This document shows, in pieces, positions 55,721 through 64,000 of a DNA stretch of 64,000 nt (within the stretch, counting starts at the first letter, position 1; each line of letters opens with the position of its first letter). This DNA is from Puccinia triticina (Eukaryota > Basidiomycota > Pucciniomycetes > Pucciniales > Pucciniaceae): contig NC_070573.1 of assembly GCF_026914185.1 (NCBI RefSeq), forward strand, positions 930,001-994,000. The letters are read 5' to 3'. Position numbers and translations under genes: made by a program. Below the pieces are notes generated by a model, which worked only from the letters and a program-made list of their open reading frames with translations, made no database searches and was not told the DNA's origin.

Positions 55721-58280
55721 GCACGCCCAAACCTTGTTGGTCACTTTGGTGCCCCGCGCCAAACTTAACCACCACACTGTATGGGGTGTTAAGCAGAGAG
55801 TGAAAAATCAAAATGGTAGATTGAAGCAATACCAATTGAAAGAAGAAACCAATAGGAAGTCACCTTTCTTTTCTGAAAAAACATACTGAGATATTGGAGT
55901 TGGAACTACTGTATTGTTTCCTTTTGGCGTGATTTGCAAGTGTTGATTATTTATATCCCAATTTCTTAAATCCACACAATCCTAGAGCTCTGGATCTAAG
56001 TTTTGAGGTGTTTTTTTCTCACAAAATGGCACAAACAGCCCACAAATCTCACAGTACACGTTGGAATCCCCAGAGGCCTGAAGGCCCTATGGATCACACT
56101 ACAGCTGTGCCAAAGCAACGAGAAAAAGTGGGCCGGTTGTTAGAGTAGTCCAGGGAGGCCCTAATCGAGTGATTAGTCCCAGGGAGGGGGTATGACAAAA
56201 CCGGATCCCCTGGGGGGAAAATCCGCTGGCAACCCCCCCCCCCTTTTTAAATATGCACAGTCAACACTATCTCTACATGTTTGTAGCCCACCAATATCCT
56301 GCCCGTTGTGGAACTACTCTTTGGGGGAATGGAGCTTAGAGAGGGATGAGTGCGTGAAAGGCTGCCTCTCAGGTTGGGAGAGTAATATGGAACAAGAATA
56401 AGAGTATGGACTCTTAAAGAAAAGTGTGGCTGATGAAGTATTGAGAATAGTGCTTTCTAGACAAAATGATGGGAAAAGGAGTAGAGTCAGACTGGTTACT
56501 GGTATTCCACTATAAGGGTAATTCTTTCAAGGTAAGTATATTTCTAATGATATATAACGTTAAACTGTGACCAGAGACAATGAAGATCTGATGGGGGATA
56601 AACAGAATGGGCCAAAAGGCTCCACATTTATAGTGAGGGGACAACAGGTGGTTCTGAGACAAAGAGGAAGATGGGTAAAAAGGGTACAAAAAGCCTCCAA
56701 CAAGGGGACAAGGCAACAAGCCAACAAGGCATCTACTACATGGCTTGGGATGATATAAGAGGAAAAAATAACCATGGCACATGCATCAGCTGCCATGCAT
56801 CTGGGAAGGAGTTACGCATTGATGGAATACAGAGCAGTAAATTCTAGTGAAAACTCAGGGTCCTTCCTAATAGTCTGGCTCTGTTTGATGGTGGACTTTC
56901 TCCCACTTTGAACCTGATTTTGTACACATTTTATTACCCATTGTGGAGGGTCATCCATGAAAGTGAATACTGAAGAGTTTAGGCGCCTTGTGGAGATGAT
57001 TCTAGGCTATTATGAAGTGTCTGTGGGTGTGGATTACATGTACCAGAGTGATTTCTAGAGGGTGTTGGGCAGTGATTCCTTCCTGGTGAGTGTCTGAGTG
57101 ATGTAATAAGGTTTTGATTAGGCTCACCACACCGTTGCCCTATCCACCGCCACCATCACCACACACCACGGGCTTGTTGCCATTGAACCATTTGCTTTCT
57201 AACCATTGCCAGTGCCACTTTGCCAGGATAGTCTCAGTGCTTATCATACACATTCTTTTACAGTTGTATACTTCACTGCTTGCACAGGCACCTCGACCAT
57301 CCTATGCGCCCATGTTGTTTGGTATAGCCAGCCCTCAAGAGAACTTGGTCCTGTAACCTAACCAAACCCAACTTTTTGGTGGCTGTGGTTGGGCTAGGCG
57401 GATGAGAATGGCAACAGCTTCTTCTCTGCGCCATTGATGCACTCATTGTCTTTGCTCCCTGCATCCATCTGATTCCTGGGACTTGGCTCCTCCCTCCCCA
57501 CCTCTTTCACTCGCCCTCTCCAACCCCTTCCCCTATCCTTGCCAAAATCTTGGATTTTCCTCACCCATCCAAACCCAGATGTTAGAGTTAATGCATAATG
57601 ACATCTAAGTTAGATTTACACAAAGCTTGTTGAGGTGTTTTTCCTCTTTGTCTTTATTGCGCTTCCTTTCCGGCCTGTTTTCTGTTTTCTCTCATGTCAC
57701 ACTCTGTGACATCTCAGTTGGTGGAGGGGTTTTTTTAATGGTTTTGTGTGTTAATTTTTTTTAGGAATGCAAGGCAAGAAGAGAATCAGGAGTTGACCCA
57801 CAAGTCACACAGGCCTGGAAAAAGCCAAGGGAAAGTTGCTGTAGCTCTTCAAGCTGCTCAACCAGCAGAGCCAGTGTCTCGAAGCCTCTTCCGCCAACGC
57901 AACTGCTGGTGGTGTCTCTGCCCAATAATCATCATCATCATTGCAGCAAAAACAGCAACAGCAGCTCAAGTGTTGGGACCACCAGCCGGAGCCCTGCCAG
58001 GCCTTGAAATGTAATTGAGACCAACAACAAACCTCCCCTGTTACTTGCCCCGCGCACCCAAGACCCCCAGCTATCCCTTCCTACCCCCTCCCTGCCTCTA
58101 CATCCATCCCTTTGAGATACCCCTTTCACAACTCCACTTGCAGCCAGACCTTACTCAATTTCTTATAGTCTAAACCCAAATTGTCTTAGTGTAAACCCCC
58201 TCCTTCCCTCAGGGTTCACAAGCAACCATTACATGTCACATATAGCTACATAGCCTGTCTTCCTCTCTTCCCTGGCTCAG
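55721..58280. other. Gene-free stretch
   Basis: Short ORFs only. Notable: C-run at 56227-56237, a simple CCACCATCACC-like stretch near 57140-57165 and ATC repeats at 57928-57940. Nothing else supported. Confidence 0.4.
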
Positions 58281-58397
58281 CAGAGAACTGATTGTCATTC
58301 TCTCTGAGTCAGGTAAGCTCTCTCTTCTTCCTTTTTGTCTTTTCCCTTTTCTCTGTCCTGTCAGGAGAGAACTGATTGTCATTCTCTCTGAGTCAGC
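58281..58397. repeat. 30-base direct repeat pair
   Basis: GAGAACTGATTGTCATTCTC continuing TCTGAGTCAG occurs at about 58282 and 58367, 85 bases apart, separated by a CT-rich stretch. Confidence 0.7.
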
Positions 58398-58703
58398 CTT
58401 CCATCTGAAATATACTTACTTGGGCACTAGAACTCTCAAGACGAGCTCTCAGTGCCATCCTTGCAATCTTTAGTGAAGAGTCCAAACGGGACTCTTACAC
58501 TTAGAATTACTATACCTCTCTCTCCATTGGTGCTACTTCTTGGAATTTATCATTTATTTAGTTGGTTTTGCTTTGCTTTTTTTTGGAGTTCCATTCATTC
58601 ATCTTTTTCTATTAACCTGGGAGAGGTTGCAGTGATGGATACTATAAATCAGTTAGAACTTAAGGTAGTAAGCTCTCAATTCTGAGGCAGGCAGAGCAGA
58701 TAT

Positions 58704-58906
58704 TGGAGGACTTCCCATTGAGTCTAGGAGCCTTCCAGATCTCAATTTACACACCCAGATTCTTAATTTTTGACAAAAAGGGAAATGTTTTCCTAACCCT
58801 ACAGTTGATTAATTTCATGTGCACTGGTTGAGTTTTTGATAGGTGTCTTAATTTAGGATTTAGAGGGGCATCTAGAGCTCTCCAAATGATGATGGGAAGT
58901 CATCCA
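58704..58906. mobile_element. 203-bp MITE
   Basis: Ends TGGAGGACTTCCCAT (58704-58718) and ATGGGAAGTCATCCA (58892-58906), inverted repeats with one mismatch in 15. Same family of ends as the MITE at 25325-25455. Internal sequence differs. No coding capacity. Confidence 0.65.
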
Positions 58907-59140
58907 TTGACTTAAACTGACCTCAAATCACATTTTGCAAAAGCAAGACAAACAAATTGTTGGAGGAGATATTCAGTGGTGGAGATTTAATGTGTATCTT
59001 CAATGGTGCATGCATTCAACTTTAATGATACAGCAAATTGTGGAAAAAGGTTGAGCTCCCTGGCTTCGCTTGTCCCTTGAAGCTGTGAGGGTGTGGAACG
59101 GGAGAGGTTTGGATTGCACATTGAGGCGCCTGGAAGTGCG

Positions 59141-59166
59141 GCGGCGTAGCCGCCTTGAACTCTAGT
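59141..59166 (+). repeat. 26-base hairpin module, copy 3
   Basis: GCGGCGTAGCCGC hairpin followed by CTTGAACTCTAGT; three differences from the copies at 36438 and 49009, one of them C to T in a CpA/CpG-type position. Confidence 0.6.
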
Positions 59167-59308
59167 GAAAGCTAATTACAAGGCGGTCAATTTCTAGCCA
59201 TGACCGAGTAACTGAACTCATCATGCCAAGAACAAAGAAAAGAAAGAAGCGAACTAACATTGATTAATTGTTGGTCGAGAATTTGTGGCTGTATGAGGCA
59301 GGGCCAAG

Positions 59309-60042
59309 TTAGGGGACCGAGGTCAAAAAAACAAAAACTTTAGTTTGAAGTGCGCCATGAAGCTCTATGGATGAAAAAGGTAAAGATATTTGCCTGCAAT
59401 TGGGACACTCGTAAAACACTGTCGTTCCTTCGTCAGCACTTCGTAGTTGAAGGGTATGGTATCTCATCTGAGGGTGTTTGCATTTTGGACAGCTTTCATC
59501 CATCTAAAAACGGAGGCATTTTTTTGAGTACAACGAGAGCGGTGAAGATCAAAATCGAGAGGAGCCAGCCAAAAGGAAAACGAAACAAAATCAGAAGTCT
59601 TGTTTACTCCGACAACAAGGGTGTACATGAATCGGACGAGAAATCGGACGGTGAGGACTGACCAGTGGAGCAGCTGCTGCATCATTTTGGTGTCCTGCCG
59701 AGTTGATTGTTTGTTGAACCAGCGTACGTTTTTGGCGCAGTACTGATGGAAATGCGTTTTGATTTGACCGAGTCACAACCGCCAGCTCGTCGTGTACTTT
59801 TTTATGCACAATGTTAGTTTTTTCCATGGGAGTCAAAATGTGAGCGTCGAAACCAGGTCAGTAAATTGCATCTCTTCTTACAAATTCTTTCAAATGAAAA
59901 TAAAAAAAACTCCAGTGGACAGCCAACCGTTGAATTTGAGACCTCGTTTGCAATGGCCGCATCGAATGTAATCCTGCTGGGCGTTTGGTAGGGATAATAA
60001 GTTTCCACAGGTTTCACAGAAAATCAAAGAGCCGATAATCAT
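59309..60042 (-). CDS. RPA12: DNA-directed RNA polymerase I subunit RPA12
   Basis: Small zinc-ribbon subunit of RNA polymerase I, acting in rRNA transcription and RNA cleavage in the nucleolus. Exons on the minus strand: 60042-59928, 59796-59663 and 59503-59309; introns with GT-AG borders and a CTAAC branch site before the second exon; 147 residues. The N-terminal ribbon is CETCGN...RCGHCKRG (two CXXC). Exon 2 gives ELAVVTRSNQNAFPSVLRQK. Exon 3 holds the TFIIS-like C-terminal ribbon CPKCKHPQMRYHTLQLRSAD then EGTTVFYECPNC, with the acidic tip Asp-Glu that inserts into the active site. The residues after CPNC (RQISLPFSSIEL...) are about 20 longer than usual and not family-like, so the true 3' end may differ. 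No stop or frameshift in the conserved parts. Confidence 0.88.
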
Positions 60043-60386
60043 TTCTTGTTTTCGATTCCTTGTCCGTCTTGCTTCCGATCTATTCGAGAATCTTGCTGGG
60101 TCAGAGCATCTCCAACGGTCCGGGGGTGCATTGGGTCGCCTTTAGCAGCCCGCAACCAGATGTCCCGGACTGTCACAAACATTTCACAACAGTCCAAATT
60201 ATGGACTGTCCAAACCGAGCCGGGGTGAGTTGGCCTGCCAGGCAGTGAACCCGGCGACAAGCGCTCATCCACCGGCCCGAAAAATTCAATCCTCCATCAA
60301 AATGGATCCGGTCAAGATGCTCAGACCAAGGAAGAAGTAGCTACTAGCAAGGCCTCCGAAGACAATTTCATCAGTTCCTTCTGCGA

Positions 60387-61869
60387 TATCAAGCTAGAGA
60401 TGGGCGCATGTAACCCGTTGCGGGTATCCGCTATCCGCTGGCGGGTACCCGCCAGAGGCCCTGGGGTACCCGCCAGCGGATGCGGATGTCTGAGATTCCG
60501 GCAGAATCCAGCGGATACCCGTGTATTCCAGCGGGTATCCGATCTCCCTAGGGGATGCGAGCCGCAGCTGTGCAGAATCACTGCGAGGGCTTACCCTTGG
60601 CCCCACACCCCCGGCTCCCCCTTGGTCCCGTACCCCGACATACATGTCCTCCGCTGAGGAACTCCTACCGTGCCAGGCGGTAGGCAGTTGGTGGAGGGGA
60701 AATGAGAAATGAGAAACTGAGCTGTGTATGCCCTCCGGTGTGATTGGCCGTGAATGAGTGCAGAGAAATGTGTAGCGTTGGGGGGGGGGGGGGGGGGGTG
60801 ATTTTACAACGGCTGGAATTGCGCGTCGGCGGTGTTTTAGTTGATAGAGGAGCCGGGGATACTGCCGGCGGGGGTGTGATCAAAACCAGAAAGTGGAGAA
60901 GACCAATGTTGCGGGGTAGTGAACTTAGAAGACGTGGGATTCTGAGAATACGGGCAGAAGACGCCAGGAACAATAAACTTTGAATTTGATGGAAGACTGA
61001 AAAATATGGTTCAGAGTAGGTCCATGCCGCTCCAAAGCCTGAGTTCAAACTGAACTCAAACTTTGGAGTTTGTGACATCTAGCAGACATCTCATCACAAC
61101 CTAGCGGGCACGGGCGGGCTACAACAACTAGACAACTGAAACAAAACAGGACAAAAAGAAAACAAAACCAAAAACATAGAAGAGAATAGAAAAAGGAAGA
61201 AATCCTGAAACGCCTTGACGATGCGCGCCACACCGCACTGTTGGACCTGAGAAAGTCTTGAGGGCTGGGGTCCGGGACTGCGCCATAACTCTTAAAGTCT
61301 CATTGAGTCGCGGGACCCAATCAAAGTTTCATTGAGTCGCAGGACCTAATCATATTTCATTGAGTCGCAGGACCTAATGACGGCCGCCGGCGCGCACCAC
61401 ACGCAAGAAAAACTTAACCCCCACGCGTGTACCCATCTGTCCACCACACCGCCCCATCCCCTGCTCCCCTCTAAGACCAAACACCATCATATCCGCTGAC
61501 CACCATCATATACTCTTCACCATTACTTATAAAAACGCCAGAATAGGTTGAAGTCAACAAAGAAGGGAACTGTGCTGACAGTGGAGTGATGTGCTGTCAG
61601 CACAGTTATTTTATATCTCAATACATGTTTTATCTCATTCTTTAGCATGTTTTGAGGCGCGGGTATCCGCAGACACTGCGCCGCGGTTATCTTTTTTTTT
61701 CTGTTATTCAAATGAATATTTTGTGTCTTGAGCACCTTTTGAGGGGCGGTTATCCAAATATACCCGCGCGGGTACCCGCTGTTGGATGCGGATGCGGATG
61801 CGGATGCCAGGAAATGGCTAAAATCGGCCGCGGGTACCCGGATGCGTGGCGCCCATCTCTATATCAAGC
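60387..61869. mobile_element. hAT-like non-autonomous element (60395-61861)
   Basis: 13-bp terminal inverted repeats TAGAGATGGGCGC, exact at both ends, and an 8-bp duplication TATCAAGC at 60387-60394 and 61862-61869. TAGAG fits the hAT end consensus and 8 bp the hAT duplication size. 1467 bp, no transposase. Subterminal parts are rich in GCGGGTACCCGC-like palindromes at both ends. The interior has an 18-base G-run (60780-60798) and tandem units at 61296-61380. The flanking host sequence on both sides looks coding (SKASEDNFISSFCDIK on the left, AIQDINGLKNNLIEHLRKKK on the right), so it may have split an exon of an unknown gene. Confidence 0.85.
61296..61380. repeat. Three tandem units CATTGAGTCGCAGGACC
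   Basis: Units of about 28-30 bases: TCATTGAGTCGCGGGACCCA, TCATTGAGTCGCAGGACCTA and a third like the second. Inside the hAT-like element. The first differs by A/G and T/C changes. Confidence 0.75.
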
Positions 61870-62330
61870 CATCCAAGACATTAATGGTCTCAAGAACAAT
61901 TTGATCGAGCATCTCCGGAAGAAAAAGGGCTCGGAGGCTTGACATCAATTTTTTGTCATTTATTTTTTACTTTTATTTCTCTCTCAGCTAGTCAAAAACT
62001 GTCTCCAAAGGTTGTTTTTTTTACTTGTTTCTTGATTGACAAAAAAATATTGTTTATTCTTTTTGCTTTTTGCCCCGTTCTGATTATAGAATCCTGGGCG
62101 ACGTTGAGCCATGTGGTGCAGAGAAGTTTATCTTCAATGTTCCAGCGAGGATTTTAGGTTTTGGTACCCTTGGTTGTTTGGTCTTCAACAGCAGCTGAAA
62201 GTTGAGGAGTTGGAGGAGGTGATTCATTGGTGGCACCGGTGGTGTTGTCCATGGTGTGATGTGTCAAGGTTGTCTGTGGTGAATTGGTGGATAGGATCCT
62301 GCGGTGGATATGTTGGGGAAGTGGTGTCAA

Positions 62331-62494
62331 TGGCGGCTTGCCCAGAGCTGCCAAAAGAGGAGCCTCAAGCGGGTTTCATCCACCCCCGCGAACTTTGGCA
62401 GCCCTGTTGGCGGGTCCGCTGAAGGCCAAAAATGCCTTCCGGCCCGCCAAAGTTGGACTCAGGTCGCGCAACAGCGGCTCCGTTGGAGATGCTC
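62331..62494. repeat. MITE-like repeat, copy 2 (CpG-rich)
   Basis: Matches 23508-23655 and keeps CpG at sites where that copy has TpG/CpA (CCGGCCCGCC against CCAGGCCACC; CGGCTCCGTTGGAGATG against TGGCTCTGTTGGAAATG). Ends CGTTGGAGATGCTC. Confidence 0.65.
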
Positions 62495-62619
62495 TCATGA
62501 CACTTCAAACATTGTTGGATTTCCTGCGCGGAATATCCGGTAGCGGTCACGTGATATCCGGTAAATACCCGGAATATCTGGTCGGACTCTTGGATTGGGC
62601 TCCCCACTCTCACACCCAT

Positions 62620-64000
62620 CGGGCCCTTTGTCTCACTCTCGTGGTTCGAGACAATTGCCTTACTCCCTAGTGAGTACGTGCTAAAGCTATTGGCATCAAT
62701 GCAGACCGCCGCTCCCGCCCCTCCTTTCTCTGGGTGAAACGACCCATCACTGAAAACCAACAATGTCCCCGGATCCAAAGCAAGAGACAAAACTAAAGAC
62801 TTAACAGAGGATATTGCCTTGTCTTTCAACAACCCAAGATTCAAGTATTCCAGCCCCCTTGATGGGGTTCTCCCAAACTCGAAAGAGAGAGAGATGGTCT
62901 CTGGATCCTTGACCATTGCCTGATCCACCAAGTCCGCCGCCAAGCCATTTTGCGCCAAATCAGCAAATCTAGCCGTGGAATCAGCCCTGCTTGATAGGAT
63001 GAACGTTTGGACCGTGTTGTTAGCTTTGACTGTGATCAATTTCCTATACAAGAAGGAGAAGCTAGTCCTTATAGCCTCCTGTTGGAAACCTGAAGCTGTG
63101 GATCTCAATTGGATGAAAGCGTTTGATGTTGAGCAAAAAACCCCCAACGTGAATATGGCTGCCAGGCTTTCCACTTTAGTAGCCAGGGCAGCTACCTTCC
63201 CTCTGTTCGGATCTGTGGCCCACAGCGCCGCTCCATAGGTCAACCTGGGAAAAAGAACGGTTTTTATCAGCCTCACACTGTCCACCTCCCTGAAACCCCA
63301 TCTAGTATTTCCAAAAATCCTTAGCTGATTCATTGTTCTGTGAGCTTTCTCCTCCAAAGCCTTAAAATTCCTGTTGAAGAGCCTCTTCCTGTCCAGCCAC
63401 ACTCCAAGCCACTTGACTTCGGACATCAATGGTAGTCTTTGAGCACCAAAAACAAACTCCCCCTTGGGTGGTTTACCTTTGGTCAACCACAAGAACTGTG
63501 CCTTGGCCTGGTCAAAGATTGCTCCGTGGGTTTCACCCCATTGGAGAGCGCAAAGACCCTCCATAGTCGCTGCCGCTGTCTGCACCGCTACCAAATGAAC
63601 GACATTGTCTACATAGCCGATTGACACTGTGTCCAGGGAAGTGGAAAAACATTAATTCAGCAAAGAATTATTGCATAATATGTAGAGTATCACTGATAAA
63701 GGGGAACCCTGTGGTAAGCCAATCTGGATAGGGAACGCCTCCAACGTGAAGTCATCAAGTCTTATGGTGGTCAACCTGTCTTTCAAAAATTCTGCAATGA
63801 TCAGTACCAGGTATGTAGGCCATTTCATTTGGAAAAGATAATGGATGAGCCTCTTTGGGTGCACCAAGGGATAGGCGGACTTCACGTCCAGAAAACGCCC
63901 AGCCACCACTTGGATTTAACCCAGTGCTTGAGTGCAAACAGAGCGTCCTCTGTCCCCAAGCCTTTCCTACCGCCAAAATGCCCTTCCGCCAGGACTCCCG
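62620..64000 (-). pseudogene. LINE reverse transcriptase / RNase H, 3' part, runs off the window
   Basis: Minus strand. From the right edge: GHFGGRKGLGTEDALFALKH in one frame, then after a one-base shift near 63905 GRFLDVKSAYPLVHPKRLIH and IGLPQGSPLSVILYI, the RT core of a fungal non-LTR retrotransposon. A TAA at 63652-63654 interrupts the frame. It continues with SIGYVDNVVHLVAVQTAA, where the catalytic YxDD is YVDN; then the connection and an RNase H start LLVFSDGSFHPEKGGAGAA. The homology stops near 62650 (NHESETKG) within RNase H, so the 3' end is also lost or replaced. Three lesions plus the active-site change make it dead. The 5' half lies beyond 64000. Confidence 0.85.

Larger units (their letters stand above)
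60104..62494. mobile_element. Possible composite TIR element with GAGCATCTCCAACGG ends
   Basis: GAGCATCTCCAACGG at 60104-60118 and its exact complement ending at 62494. Both are flanked by TCA (60101-60103 and 62495-62497), a possible 3-bp duplication as in PIF/Harbinger-type elements. It encloses the hAT-like element at 60395-61861. No transposase was seen, so it would be non-autonomous. Alternatively the two ends belong to different MITEs. The right 160 bases match 23508-23655. Confidence 0.4.

Overview
This window is nuclear DNA of a basidiomycete fungus, most likely a rust (Pucciniales). The evidence is short GT-AG introns of about 50 to 100 bases, a Plavaka-type (CACTA-related) transposase of the kind abundant in Basidiomycota, Ty3/gypsy elements, and a mutation signature (TCG to TTG) reported for Pucciniomycotina. 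No species is claimed. Two conserved cellular genes are recognisable and intact: DRE2 (25.9-27.1 kb, minus) and the RNA polymerase I subunit RPA12 (59.3-60.0 kb, minus). Almost everything else is mobile DNA or its debris.

Layout. 0.97-2.57 kb: an unrecognised multi-exon minus-strand gene with one frameshift. 3.0-18.7 kb: one Plavaka-type transposase gene, broken by an LTR retrotransposon (4.80-15.63 kb, 4-bp target duplication) and by a foldback MITE (16.10-16.85 kb, 8-bp duplication). Removing both restores the reading frame exactly at each site. The retrotransposon is minus-strand. It carries an antisense five-exon passenger gene (7.17-8.56 kb) between its 3' LTR and pol. Its gag end is joined to a second copy of the host flank, as if formed by exchange with a solo-LTR allele. 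18.8-22.8 kb: a small two-exon gene, a RecQ-type helicase fragment and a second Plavaka 3' fragment. 24.2-25.6 kb: a large foldback element built of 19 small hairpins. 27-39 kb: gene-poor repeats, including one arm of a 2.15-kb inverted repeat pair (33.0-35.2 and 49.2-51.4 kb).

39.07-47.02 kb: a nearly full-length Ty3/gypsy element with 554-bp LTRs, TCGGG target duplications and a single 1927-residue gag-pol frame. It is inserted in a GC-rich tandem repeat whose other unit preserves the empty site. 53.8-54.7 kb: an isolated gag-like ORF next to a tRNA-like sequence. 60.1-62.5 kb: nested TIR elements, one a hAT-like element with an 8-bp duplication. 62.6-64.0 kb: the truncated 3' part of a LINE that runs off the right edge.

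A theme links these elements. All seven in-frame stops in the Plavaka gene, the first retrotransposon and its passenger gene are TGA preceded by T, so each is one C-to-T change from TCGA. In both the second gypsy element and the LINE the reverse transcriptase YxDD motif reads YxDN, also one TCG-to-TTG change (opposite strand). This fits RIP-like or methylation-driven inactivation. Gene models were made by eye; splice sites are predictions.
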